A DNA stretch of 62,850 nucleotides. Source: Caldilineaceae bacterium. GTDB lineage: Bacteria; Chloroflexota; Anaerolineae; Caldilineales; Caldilineaceae. The DNA lies in NCBI GenBank assembly GCA_011523365.1, contig WTGY01000051.1:1-62850 (forward strand), read 5' to 3'. Below the pieces are notes generated by a model. That model made no database searches and was not told where the DNA came from. It worked only from the letters and a program-made list of their open reading frames with translations. Position 1 is the stretch's first letter. The number at the start of each line of letters is the position of its first letter. A program made the translations under genes and the position numbers. Below, piece by piece: positions 16,775 to 25,295 of the stretch.

Positions 16775-18124
16775 ATGAACAAGAGTCAACCGACACGCCG
16801 CCAGATGCTCAAACTGTCCGCCGGCTTTGGCGCTGCAGCCGCCCTGGCCGCCTGCGCACCCGCGCCCGCCGAACCTGCCGCCGACGGCGGGGGAGAAGCT
16901 GCTCCGGATGCAGCGATGACCGAACTGAGCCTCTGGTCCATGCAGTACCCGCCGCATGACTTCGCCTGGAACATGCTGGCCGACCAGTTCAACGAGGCAA
17001 ACACCGATCTCATGATCACCGTCGCCCCGCAGACCGACCCCTTGACCACCTTCGCTGCCGGCCTCAGCGCAGGCACCGCCGGCGACCTCCTCTCGATCCA
17101 CGGCGCCGGCGCAGCATCGTTCATCGCCACCAACCAGCTGCTCCCCATCACCGAAACGCTCGGCGGCATGGGGACAATCAAAGATCGCTTCTTCCCCGCC
17201 GTCATGGACTACTATACCTACCAGGGCGAGGTGTACGGCATTCCGCTTCACAACAACACGCCGGGTATCGGCTTCATCACCAACCTCGACCTATGGCAAG
17301 AGGCCGGCATGGAACCGCCCCCGACCTACACCCACTGGGATGATGTCTGGCAGGACGCCAAGTCCCTGACCCAAACCGACGACGGCGGCAACATCACTGT
17401 TGCCGGACTTTCGATGCGCAACTCTCACAACATCCAGTACCTCTGCGGCGCCATCTATGAACAGGGCGGCACCTATCTCAACGAAGAAACCGGCGAGTGG
17501 AATGTCAACACGCCCGAAGGCATCCGCGCCCTCACCGAACTCTTCTACGATCCCATCTTCACCCACGAAGTCGATTCGCCCGATCTGCCCGTCGTCTTCC
17601 TCGGCCTGGCTGAGGGCCGCATGGCCATGGGCGGCATCTGGCTCGATTACATTCCCTATGCCGCGACCGCCTTCCCTGAAGGCACCTTCGGCTTCTCCAT
17701 GCGGCCCGGCATTGACGGCGCCGATCCCGTCGTCGTCGGCGAAGGCGGCTGGGGGCTCAACGTCAACGCCGCAACCGAGAATCCTGAGAGGGCTCTCGAA
17801 TTCATCGACTACCTCAACGATGATGACATCATGATCCAGTGGCTCCAGTCGCAGCATTCGCTGCCCTGTGTCTATTCGCTGCTCGACCACGAATGGTACT
17901 CCACCGACGAGGCCCAGTTCCTGCAGCCCGCTCTGGCCACCGTCCAGGACTGGGTCTGGATCGGACCGGTGGGCTCCAAGTACGCCATGGATAATATCTT
18001 CTTCCCGGCGTTGGAGGAGCTTTCTCTCGGCGCAATCAGCGTCGAAGACATGGCCGCTCGCCTCGACGAAGACCTGACCGCAAAGGTGCAGAGCTTCCGC
18101 GAAGACACCGGCTACCAGTGGTGA
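16775..18124 (+). CDS. Sugar-binding lipoprotein of ABC importer 3
   Basis: Solute-binding protein of 449 residues. The twin-arginine signal PTRRQMLKLSAGFG leads to the lipobox LAAC. GGAGAGG stands four bases before the ATG at 16775, which is preferred over a longer frame beginning at 16715. The mature protein starts with an Ala/Glu/Pro-rich linker. Its position between the permeases and an alpha-galactosidase suggests a galactoside ligand, which is an inference from context. Confidence 0.92.
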   Translation: MNKSQPTRRQMLKLSAGFGAAAALAACAPAPAEPAADGGGEAAPDAAMTELSLWSMQYPPHDFAWNMLADQFNEANTDLMITVAPQTDPLTTFAAGLSAGTAGDLLSIHGAGAASFIATNQLLPITETLGGMGTIKDRFFPAVMDYYTYQGEVYGIPLHNNTPGIGFITNLDLWQEAGMEPPPTYTHWDDVWQDAKSLTQTDDGGNITVAGLSMRNSHNIQYLCGAIYEQGGTYLNEETGEWNVNTPEGIRALTELFYDPIFTHEVDSPDLPVVFLGLAEGRMAMGGIWLDYIPYAATAFPEGTFGFSMRPGIDGADPVVVGEGGWGLNVNAATENPERALEFIDYLNDDDIMIQWLQSQHSLPCVYSLLDHEWYSTDEAQFLQPALATVQDWVWIGPVGSKYAMDNIFFPALEELSLGAISVEDMAARLDEDLTAKVQSFREDTGYQW

Positions 18125-18136
18125 TCCATCTATGAA

Positions 18137-18165
18137 GAGGAGTGAGAACCGAGTTCTCACTCCTC
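18137..18165. terminator. 13-bp hairpin after binding-protein gene
   Basis: GAGGAGTGAGAAC and its perfect complement flank the three bases CGA, just 12 bases after the stop codon. The arms are made of CTCACTC-type heptamers in inverted orientation. It separates the highly expressed binding protein from the glycosidase gene. Confidence 0.65.
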
Positions 18166-18212
18166 CCTCCTCTTCACCTTCTCCCCGGTCCGTCCCCACC
18201 AAGGAGTCTAAC

Positions 18213-20060
18213 ATGAGCAACTGGTTTCAGATCCTGCGCGAGCACCTGCAACTCCCCAATATCGCCGCAGACGGGACGGCCGTCCCCTTTGGCATCACCG
18301 GTATCGCGCCCGAGGCCTGGCATGTGGCCGGGATAGAGAGCGCCGGCAATTCAGAGCACGTTCTCACCGCCCGTACCGACGACGGCGCCGAAGTCCAGTG
18401 GCACATGCGCTTCTTCACCGACACCCGCGCCGTCGAGTGCTGGGGCACGCTCACCAACCGGGGCAGCCGCCCGCTGCAAAACCTGAGCGAATGTCTCACC
18501 TGGGATCTGGACCTCCTGCTCCAGCCGGCCTTCGGCGAGCCGTGGGTCCGCCAGGTGAACGGCGTGCAGTTTCTGGCCAACTTCTTTCCACCACACGACT
18601 TTGCCATCGTTGACCGCCAGCTGCTGAAGACGCCGCAGGTCTATGCCCCCCTGGCCATCATGGCGGGCGAAGGCGGCCGTCCTTCCGACGGCCATCTGCC
18701 CTGTGCCATCATCTGTGAGGAATCTCTCAGCCAGGGCATTGCGCTCTTTCTCGAATGGTCCGGGCTCTGGCGCATGAGCCTGACGCAGGAGACGCGCGAG
18801 GTCAACGATCCCGACACCGACTGGCCGGTCCAACTCCAGGCCGGTCTCTGGGGCTTGGCGCTGCACCTGCAGCCGGGCCAGTCACTGCCGCTGCCGCGTG
18901 TCCTCCTCACAGCCTTCGACGGCGACCTCGATGACGGCGGCAACGCCCTCCGCCGCCACATCCGCCGCCATGTCATGCCCTCCCTGGGCGGCGAAGAGGT
19001 CCTGCCCCCTGCCACCTTCAATCACTGGTTCGCATTCTCCAACGACTACTCCGACCAGAGCCTCAGGCCCGCGGTCGACGCTTCCGCCGCGGCCGGCCTT
19101 GAGTACTTCTGCGTGGACGGCGGCTGGTTCGCCGGCGACTTCCGCGACGGCATCGGCAACTGGAGCGAAGGCGATCCCAAAAAGTTCCCCAACGGCATCG
19201 CGCCCTTCGCCGATTATGTGCGTTCCAAGGGGCTGAAATACGGCACCTGGTTCGAGCCGGAGTGGGCCAACAAGGACAGCGAAATCTACCGCGACCACCC
19301 GGACTGGTTCTGGGAGACGCCCGAACGGCCGCCGGTCATGCGACCCGCCTTCCCCTTTCAGCACCCCGAATTCGCCCTCATCAACCTGGGCCTGCCCGAG
19401 GTGCGCCAGTGGTGGCTGGACCGGATCGTGCGCGCCTACGAGGAATGGGGAGTGCGCTGGATCCGCTGGGACTACAACCAGGACCCGCGCTCGAACTGGG
19501 AGCAGGGCGTGCCGGTCGGCGAGATCGGCTGGCGCCAAATCCAGCACGTGCAGGGCCTCTACCAGGTGCTGGACGACATTCTCGACGCCTGCCCGGAGCT
19601 CTTCATCGAACAGTGCGCCAGCGGCGGCCATCGCATCGAGCTGGGCACCGTGCGCCGCGGCCACAGCTTCTGGATGAACGATCACACCACCCACTCCGCG
19701 ATTATCCGCGCCCTGCAGCACGGGCTGAACACAGTCCTGCCCGGCAACTATGCTAACACCAACATCTGCCAGCAGCGCCACGACTTCACCACCTACGACT
19801 ACCTCTCCCACGCCGCCGGCGGCTTCGGCTACAGCGGGAGATTGTGGGAGGCGCCTGCCGCCGATTTCGAACGCTACCGCGCCGCGGTCGCAGATTACAA
19901 GGCCTACCGGGAGCTCCTGCTGGGCGACTACCGGCGTCCCACCGGCCAGCCGGCCAGCGCCGACGAATACACCCAGGTGATCTTCAGCGACGGCGGCCGC
20001 TCTGTTACAATGGAGTTCAACGCCGATTCTCCCGGCAGCGCCAGCCTCAGCATGGACTAG
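18213..20060 (+). CDS. Alpha-galactosidase, GH36
   Basis: A cytoplasmic retaining glycosidase of 615 residues that removes terminal alpha-galactose. The beta-sandwich N domain is followed by the (beta/alpha)8 barrel with YFCVDGGWF (about residue 297), GTWFEPEW (about 346), and IRWDYNQDP, in which Asp420 is the expected nucleophile. EQCASGGHRIELG follows, then FWMNDHTTHS with Asp490 as acid/base. In most GH36 enzymes the latter reads S-D; here N-D, but the Asp is kept. The ATG is preceded by AAGGAG; a frame beginning at 18132 overlaps the hairpin and is not used. No signal peptide. Confidence 0.93.
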   Translation: MSNWFQILREHLQLPNIAADGTAVPFGITGIAPEAWHVAGIESAGNSEHVLTARTDDGAEVQWHMRFFTDTRAVECWGTLTNRGSRPLQNLSECLTWDLDLLLQPAFGEPWVRQVNGVQFLANFFPPHDFAIVDRQLLKTPQVYAPLAIMAGEGGRPSDGHLPCAIICEESLSQGIALFLEWSGLWRMSLTQETREVNDPDTDWPVQLQAGLWGLALHLQPGQSLPLPRVLLTAFDGDLDDGGNALRRHIRRHVMPSLGGEEVLPPATFNHWFAFSNDYSDQSLRPAVDASAAAGLEYFCVDGGWFAGDFRDGIGNWSEGDPKKFPNGIAPFADYVRSKGLKYGTWFEPEWANKDSEIYRDHPDWFWETPERPPVMRPAFPFQHPEFALINLGLPEVRQWWLDRIVRAYEEWGVRWIRWDYNQDPRSNWEQGVPVGEIGWRQIQHVQGLYQVLDDILDACPELFIEQCASGGHRIELGTVRRGHSFWMNDHTTHSAIIRALQHGLNTVLPGNYANTNICQQRHDFTTYDYLSHAAGGFGYSGRLWEAPAADFERYRAAVADYKAYRELLLGDYRRPTGQPASADEYTQVIFSDGGRSVTMEFNADSPGSASLSMD

Positions 20061-20165
20061 CGAGGACCGGGAAATCCAGGAAGGGGAAGTCAGTTCCCGG
20101 CTTCTCCTCCCGTTTCCTCTTCAGATACACCACCATCCATTCACAACCTGTACAGGCAACCGACT

Positions 20166-20921
20166 ATGACATCGACCGCGGCGAACGTAAAGGACAAGAT
20201 CATCCTCGTCACCGGCGGCGCCCAGGGCATCGGCGGCGCAGCCGCGCAGCTGTGCGCGCAGCGCGGCGCTGAGGTGATCATCACCGATATCAAGGACGAG
20301 ACCGGCGAGGCGCTCTCCGCCTCCCTGCAGGCCGAAGGCCACAAGGCCCGCTATGAAAGGCTCGACGTGCGCTGCCGCGAGGACGCGCAGCGGGTCTTCG
20401 GCCAGGTGAAGGAGCGCCACGGCCGCCTCGACGTCCTCATCTGCTCCGCCGGCGTTCTGCGGGGCCCCAATCTGATGCCCGACGCCTTCCCCGTCGACGT
20501 CTTCGACGACGTGATCGCAGTCAACGTGCGCGGCGTCTTCCTCTGCGTACAGGAGGCCTATCCCCTTCTCAGAGCCAGCGAGAATGGGGTGATCCTGCTG
20601 GTCGGCTCAGGGGCCGGCGTCACCGGCGCCAGCTCTTCGATCGCCTACGGCACCAGCAAAGGCGCGGTCAATGGCATGGGTATGACGCTCGAAAACCACT
20701 TGGCGCCCCAGGGCATCCGCGTCAACGTCGTCTGCCCCGGTGGCATCGAGACCGAACTGAAACTGCGGCAGATGCGCGAGTCGGCAGAGGCCCAGGGCCA
20801 GGCCTTCGATCTCGAAGACGCCCGCTCCCGCCTGGGAGACCCCGAAGGTGTCGGCGAGGCGCTGGCCTTCCTCGCCTCCGACGACGGGCGCTACATACGC
20901 CGCAACCTCTTTACACGCTGA
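20166..20921 (+). CDS. Short-chain dehydrogenase/reductase
   Basis: A 251-residue SDR with NAD(P)-binding TGGAQGIGG, CSAG in place of the usual NNAG, and the catalytic Ser plus YGTSK. Acidic residues after the second strand (TDIKDE) favour NAD. Most relatives end with a glycine-rich DGG segment; this one ends early, at YIRRNLFTR, so its C terminus is short. It follows GH36 by 105 bases and may oxidise a released sugar. A hairpin at 20932-20963 probably ends the transcription unit. Confidence 0.88.
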   Translation: MTSTAANVKDKIILVTGGAQGIGGAAAQLCAQRGAEVIITDIKDETGEALSASLQAEGHKARYERLDVRCREDAQRVFGQVKERHGRLDVLICSAGVLRGPNLMPDAFPVDVFDDVIAVNVRGVFLCVQEAYPLLRASENGVILLVGSGAGVTGASSSIAYGTSKGAVNGMGMTLENHLAPQGIRVNVVCPGGIETELKLRQMRESAEAQGQAFDLEDARSRLGDPEGVGEALAFLASDDGRYIRRNLFTR

Positions 20922-20931
20922 CAATTCGCGC

Positions 20932-20963
20932 CGACGAGGGGCAGCGAAGGCCGCTCCTCGTCG
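20932..20963. terminator. Hairpin downstream of the SDR
   Basis: CGACGAGG and CCTCGTCG flank 16 bases, starting 11 bases after the stop codon. The T-content afterwards is weak, so termination is only probable. Confidence 0.4.
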
Positions 20964-21039
20964 TTCTGCGCCCGTTTCGCCAAGCCCCGGACTATTGAAC
21001 AATACCTCCTCGTCAGGACGCCTCTCCTCTGTGGGGGTT

Positions 21040-21169
21040 CCCTTCAATTGTCGTATAATGGAATGCACTGATTACTGAGCGCACCGTCAGCAACCCGCGC
21101 CCTTCAATTGTCGTATATTGGAGTGCACTGATAGCAGAGCGCACTGCAAGAAATCCGCACCCTTCAATG
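21040..21169. repeat. 60-bp tandem direct repeat upstream of GH4
   Basis: Units start at 21040, 21100 and 21160, exactly 60 bp apart; the third is cut after about 10 bases. Each begins CCCTTCAATTGTCGTATA. The first unit contains TATAAT (21054-21059), and the second contains TATATT at the same place. GCACTGA and GAGCGCAC are also shared. It may be a duplicated promoter or operator for the GH4 gene, which starts 56 bases later. Confidence 0.75.
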
Positions 21170-21224
21170 CCTTAGCTCGACCCACGCGCCGGGCCCCGCG
21201 CAAGGCTACAAGGAGAACCATTTC

Positions 21225-22784
21225 ATGCCGATAAAAATCGCAATGATCGGGGCCGGCTCGATCGGCTTCACCCGCAAGCTGATGCACGATATTCTCGCCG
21301 TGCCCGAGCTGGCCGGCACACACTTCGCCTTTATGGACATCAACGCCGGCAATCTCGACATGGTGATGCAGCTGGCGCAGCGGGACATCGACGCCAACGG
21401 GCTGCCCGCCACCATAACGCCCACAACCGACCGCCGCGAAGCCATCACCGACGCCGACTACGTGATCTCGGTCGTGCGCCAGGGCGGGCTCGACGCTTTC
21501 CAACTCGATATCGACATCCCCCTCAAATACGGCATCGACCAGTGCGTCGGCGACACCATCTGCGCCGGCGGCATCATGTACGGCCAGCGCACCATCCCCG
21601 CCCTGCTCGACGTCTGCACCGACATCCGCGCCGTGGCCAAGCCCGATGCCCTCTTCCTCAACTATTCCAATCCGATGGCCATGAACGTCTGGGCCTGCAA
21701 CCAGTATGGCGGCGTGCGCACGGTCGGCCTCTGCCACGGTGTGCAGGGCGGCCACTGGCAGATCACCCGCTGCATCGAGGAGTGGGCCAAACGGGAGGGC
21801 CTGATCGCGGCCGGTGAATCGGTGCACCGCGATGAGGTCGATATCATCTGCGCCGGCATCAACCACCAGACCTGGTACACTCAGGTCCAATGGCGGGGCA
21901 TCGACATGGTGCCGCGCATGCTGGAACTGTTCGAGGGCCACCCCGAATATCCCACCACCGAAAAGCTGCGCATCGACATGATCCGCCGCTTCGGCTACTA
22001 CACCACCGAATCCAACGGCCACGTCAGCGAATACGTGCCCTGGTACCGCAAACGCCCCGATGAGATCAACGACTGGATCGACCTCTCCCGCTGGATCAAC
22101 GGCGAGACCGGCGGCTACCTGCGCGTCTGCACCGAAGGCCGCAACTGGTTCGAGACCGACTTCCCCAACTGGATGAAGCAGGAGCCGCCCACCATCGCGC
22201 CCGACCGGCGCAGCGAAGAACACGGCTCCTATATCATCGAAGGGCTGGAGACGGGACGCCCCTACCGCGGCCACTTCAACATCATCAACCAGGGCCATAT
22301 CACCAACCTGCCCGACGGCTGCTGCATCGAGATCCCCGGCTACGTCGACAAAAACGGTATGAACATGCCCGTCGTCGGCGACCTGCCCCTCGCCTGCGCC
22401 GCCACCTGCGCCGCCAGCGTCCAGGTCCAGCGCATGGCGGTCGAAGCGGCCGTCCGCGGCGATGTCATCCTTCTCAAGCAGGCCATGCTGCACGACCCCC
22501 TCACCGCGGCCGTCTGCAACCCCGAAGAGATCTGGCAGATGACCGATGAGATGCTCGTCGCCCAGGCGCGCTGGCTGCCCCAATACCAGAAGCATGTCCC
22601 CGCCGCGCAGGCCCGGCTGCAAGAGGCCGAACGCAACAATACCCGCGCCCGGCTGCGCGAAGGTTGGAAAGGCGCCGCGCGTCTGCACACCAAGAGCGTC
22701 GCCGAGATGGCGCAGGACAAGGCCGCGGCCACCATGAACGCCGCGGCCGCCGACAAAGGCGAAATGACCAAGGAACCGGCCTGA
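21225..22784 (+). CDS. melA: Family 4 glycosidase, alpha-galactosidase-like
   Basis: A protein of 519 residues in the NAD- and metal-dependent GH4 family, which cleaves glycosides by a redox mechanism. The dinucleotide motif MIGAGSIGF lies at residues 7-15. NYSNPMAMNVWA, GLCHGVQGG (Cys170, metal ligand) and CAGINHQTW (His214) are the MelA/AglA-type landmarks. It probably acts on imported alpha-galactosides or galacturonides together with GH36. The promoter region contains a 60-bp tandem repeat. The tail is rich in Ala/Lys, without a known domain. The substrate assignment within GH4 is tentative. Confidence 0.9.
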   Translation: MPIKIAMIGAGSIGFTRKLMHDILAVPELAGTHFAFMDINAGNLDMVMQLAQRDIDANGLPATITPTTDRREAITDADYVISVVRQGGLDAFQLDIDIPLKYGIDQCVGDTICAGGIMYGQRTIPALLDVCTDIRAVAKPDALFLNYSNPMAMNVWACNQYGGVRTVGLCHGVQGGHWQITRCIEEWAKREGLIAAGESVHRDEVDIICAGINHQTWYTQVQWRGIDMVPRMLELFEGHPEYPTTEKLRIDMIRRFGYYTTESNGHVSEYVPWYRKRPDEINDWIDLSRWINGETGGYLRVCTEGRNWFETDFPNWMKQEPPTIAPDRRSEEHGSYIIEGLETGRPYRGHFNIINQGHITNLPDGCCIEIPGYVDKNGMNMPVVGDLPLACAATCAASVQVQRMAVEAAVRGDVILLKQAMLHDPLTAAVCNPEEIWQMTDEMLVAQARWLPQYQKHVPAAQARLQEAERNNTRARLREGWKGAARLHTKSVAEMAQDKAAATMNAAAADKGEMTKEPA

Positions 22785-22804
22785 TTCAGATCCAAGGAGT
22801 CAAC

Positions 22805-23575
22805 ATGTCAATCAAACTGACCCAGGAGCAGCTCGACAGCTACCGCCGCAACGGCTATCTGGTCGTTGAAGGACTGCTCGATTCCGATGAAGTCGAAGGG
22901 CTCCGCACCCGTATGCGCGAGTATACCCACGGCGGCCGCTCGCAGGAGCGGATTAGCGTACAGCTCGAACCGCGCGTCCAGCGCGGCGAGCTGCACGTCG
23001 ATGAGCCGGGCGACGGCATCCGCAAAATCGACGGCCTGGTCGAGTCCGACGATCGCTTCAACGCCCTGGGAAGCAACCGCAACATTATCAGCGTACTGGA
23101 ACAGATCATCGGCCCCGACATCAAGATGTTCCGCAACGCCGTCCTCTTGAAACCGCCCGAAGTCGGTTCCGCCAAGGGCATGCACCAGGACTCACCCTAC
23201 TGGCCGATCGAACCCATGGATCTCTGCTCCTGCTGGTTCGCCTTCGACGACGCCACCGAAGAAAACGGCTGCATGGCCGTCATACCCGGCAGCCACAAGT
23301 GGGGGCCGCAGCCCCACATCGACGTGACCGACGACTACGTCGTCGATCCCGAGTACTATGACGAAGCCGACATGCAGCTGGCGCCGGTGAAGGCGGGCGG
23401 CGGTCTCTTCTTCCACTCGCTCCTGCTCCACTACACCGCGCCCAACCGCTCCGCCCGCTGGCGCCGCGCCATCGCGCTCTCCTACATGTCGTCGCGTTCC
23501 ACGTACACCAGGGACGGCGAAGGGCCGGTCTATCACCATATCCAGGGCCGGACATTTGACGGCTGCGTCCGTTAA
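22805..23575 (+). CDS. Phytanoyl-CoA dioxygenase family protein
   Basis: Fe(II)/2-oxoglutarate-dependent oxygenase of 256 residues. The iron ligands are visible: His127 and Asp129 in MHQDSPYW, and His209 in LLHYTAPNRS, followed by Arg residues for 2-oxoglutarate. AAGGAG lies six bases before the ATG; a longer frame overlapping the GH4 gene is not used. It follows GH4 by 20 bases and is probably co-transcribed. Bacterial members hydroxylate varied small molecules; the substrate here is unknown. Confidence 0.9.
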   Translation: MSIKLTQEQLDSYRRNGYLVVEGLLDSDEVEGLRTRMREYTHGGRSQERISVQLEPRVQRGELHVDEPGDGIRKIDGLVESDDRFNALGSNRNIISVLEQIIGPDIKMFRNAVLLKPPEVGSAKGMHQDSPYWPIEPMDLCSCWFAFDDATEENGCMAVIPGSHKWGPQPHIDVTDDYVVDPEYYDEADMQLAPVKAGGGLFFHSLLLHYTAPNRSARWRRAIALSYMSSRSTYTRDGEGPVYHHIQGRTFDGCVR

Positions 23576-23639
23576 AACGGCTGCGACCACCGTTCAGCTT
23601 TTGCATGTGCTTTGGCCGCTCGATTAAGGAGTGAAATTT

Positions 23640-24377
23640 ATGCAGTATCGTATTGAAGGCACAACTCTGCCGGTCGTCACCGTTACACTTACCCCCGGCC
23701 AGCGTATCTACTCATCCTCCGGCGGCATGAGCTGGATGACGCAGGACGTGGAGATGGACACCAATACCGGCGGTGGTCTCGGGAAGATGTTCAAACGCGC
23801 CATCTCCGGCGAATCCCTCTTTGTCGTCGACTACTACGTCGAACGGGGCGAGGGCGAGGTCGCCTTTTCCGCGGAGTTCCCCGGCAAGATCCTCAATCTT
23901 GATCTGGCCGACGGTCAGTCGTACATTGTGCAGAAGGACGCCTTCATGTGCGCCGACAAAAGCGTCGATCTGGACATGCACTTCCGCAAGCGGCTCGGCG
24001 CAGGTCTCTTCGGCGGCGAGGGCTTCATACTACAGCGACTGACCGGCCCCGGCCGCGCCTTCGTCAACTTCGACGGCGAGATCCTCGTCAAGGAGCTGCA
24101 GGCGGGCGAGCTGCTGCGCGTCGACACCGGCCACGTGGCCATGTTCGAGCCAACCGTCGACTTCGACGTCGAGATCGTGCGCGGCTTCAAAAACATCCTG
24201 CTCGGCGGCGAAGGCCTCTTCCTCGCGACCCTGCGCGGTCCGGGCAAGGCCTACCTGCAGACCATGCCCATGGATAAACTGGCACAGAAGATCGCCCAGT
24301 ACATGCCCCAGGTCGGCGGCAAGGGTGCCAGTGGCGGCGCCAACGTCGATTTTGGTCAGCTGTTCGGAGGGCGCTAG
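23640..24377 (+). CDS. AIM24/TIGR00266 family protein
   Basis: A protein of 245 residues starting at an ATG eight bases after AAGGAG. The sequence has the family's repeating beta pattern: TPGQRIYSSSGGMSWM near the start, a GGLGKMFKRAISGES loop, then ILVKELQAGELLRVDTGHV. The family folds as a beta-prism and has no established biochemical activity in bacteria; the yeast homologue is mitochondrial. A weak inverted repeat (CGTAGTG/CACTACG, 24399-24429) follows the gene. Confidence 0.85.
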   Translation: MQYRIEGTTLPVVTVTLTPGQRIYSSSGGMSWMTQDVEMDTNTGGGLGKMFKRAISGESLFVVDYYVERGEGEVAFSAEFPGKILNLDLADGQSYIVQKDAFMCADKSVDLDMHFRKRLGAGLFGGEGFILQRLTGPGRAFVNFDGEILVKELQAGELLRVDTGHVAMFEPTVDFDVEIVRGFKNILLGGEGLFLATLRGPGKAYLQTMPMDKLAQKIAQYMPQVGGKGASGGANVDFGQLFGGR

Positions 24378-24454
24378 TCGGTTCCTGACTGCTCGTAACG
24401 TAGTGAGAGGGAAAGCAGGAGACACTACGGAGACGTCAGAGAGTTGAGGTAACT

Positions 24455-24685
24455 GTGTTCACTTGCACGGTCTGTCATGCGCAAGAGTGCCGGAACGAAC
24501 TGGTAACCGAACTCTTCCAGATCGATGGGCAATATGTGCTCGTAGAAAGGATTCCAGCTGTGGTTTGTGCCCGTTGCGGGGAAGAATCATTCAGCAGCGG
24601 CACAACGGAAAAGATTCGTCTCCTGGTTCATAACCAGGCAAAATCCACGAACTCCATTGCCATGCCGGTACTTGAGTTTTCTTAG
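24455..24685 (+). CDS. YgiT-type zinc-finger protein (orphan antitoxin-like)
   Basis: A protein of 76 residues from a GTG preceded by GAGGTAA. Two CxxC pairs, CTVC near the start and CARCGEE at about residue 39, make the zinc finger found at the N terminus of MqsA-type antitoxins. The C-terminal DNA-binding helix-turn-helix of full MqsA is absent. The usual small toxin partner is not visible upstream or downstream. It converges on the HigA-like gene. Confidence 0.7.
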   Translation: MFTCTVCHAQECRNELVTELFQIDGQYVLVERIPAVVCARCGEESFSSGTTEKIRLLVHNQAKSTNSIAMPVLEFS

Positions 24686-24734
24686 TATTGCGACTGCAGG
24701 ACCTGTATAGCTTGGCTGTCGGGCGAAAACTGCT

Positions 24735-25061
24735 CTAACGAGATACCTCGACAAGAGGCTTGATGGCGCTGGTGTCAGTCTTGGTCCGGGCGACGTCCAG
24801 GTCGTACATGCGCTGCAGGTTCAGCCAGAAGTCAGGCGTCATCCCCAGGGCCTTTCCGATGCGCAGCGCAGAGTCCGCGGTAATCGACCGGCGGCCATGC
24901 ACGATTTCATGGATACGTATCGCTGGAACGCCTATGGTCTTGGCCAGGCGGTACTGCGTGATGCCCAACTCCTGCAGCATCTCCGTTAAATGCTCCCCTG
25001 GATGGATCGGCTCGACAGGGCCCGGAGCATGCCCCGCGTTGTCGTTTGATTCGGTGCGCAA
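24735..25061 (-). CDS. higA: HigA-like XRE antitoxin
   Basis: A 108-residue protein starting at TTG with GAGGAGAAG nine bases before. IHPGEHLTEMLQELGITQYRLAK, a break, then a segment around IHEIVHGRRSITADSALRIG give the XRE helix-turn-helix of the VapI/HigA family, and TPDFWLNLQ is a family hallmark. HigA represses its own operon and neutralises HigB, a ribosome-dependent RNase. HigB normally lies directly upstream, but the 230 bases there contain no plausible frame, so this copy is orphaned. Confidence 0.85.
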   Translation of the reverse strand: MRTESNDNAGHAPGPVEPIHPGEHLTEMLQELGITQYRLAKTIGVPAIRIHEIVHGRRSITADSALRIGKALGMTPDFWLNLQRMYDLDVARTKTDTSAIKPLVEVSR

Positions 25062-25177
25062 GTGGTCTTCTCCTCAATGATAGTAGGCGATTTCAGTTTA
25101 TCGATCCGAGACCGATGGCCGATGGTACATCTCTACGGGCGTTGACACTTCATCTCAACCAGCCATCCCTACCGTAG

Positions 25178-25198
25178 GGGCACCCCTTGTGGGTGCCC
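25178..25198. terminator. GGGCACCC hairpin
   Basis: GGGCACCC and GGGTGCCC flank five bases and form a perfect 8-bp stem, located between the GCS2 gene stop (25296) and the higA start. It could end the GCS2 transcript or be a dispersed repeat. Confidence 0.4.
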
Positions 25199-25295
25199 TG
25201 GTGGTTGCTTGTGGGCCCCCGTGTCCCCCTGTGCCCCCGTGGATATTCCGGGTCTTGCCTTTGCATATCCCGGTTCATGCAAACGTCAACGAGTC

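Noticed and set aside
20166..20921. Frameshift at the end of the SDR gene
   Set aside because: The C terminus is short, but no downstream frame continues with a DGG-type segment, so a simple frameshift is not supported.
21040..21169. CRISPR array
   Set aside because: Adjacent units are near-identical over their full 60 bp with no variable spacers, and no cas gene is nearby.
21087..22688. Minus-strand frame of 533 codons
   Set aside because: It is antisense to the GH4 gene, which has complete catalytic motifs; the start of the frame lies in reversed GH4 sequence and its end in the 60-bp repeat.
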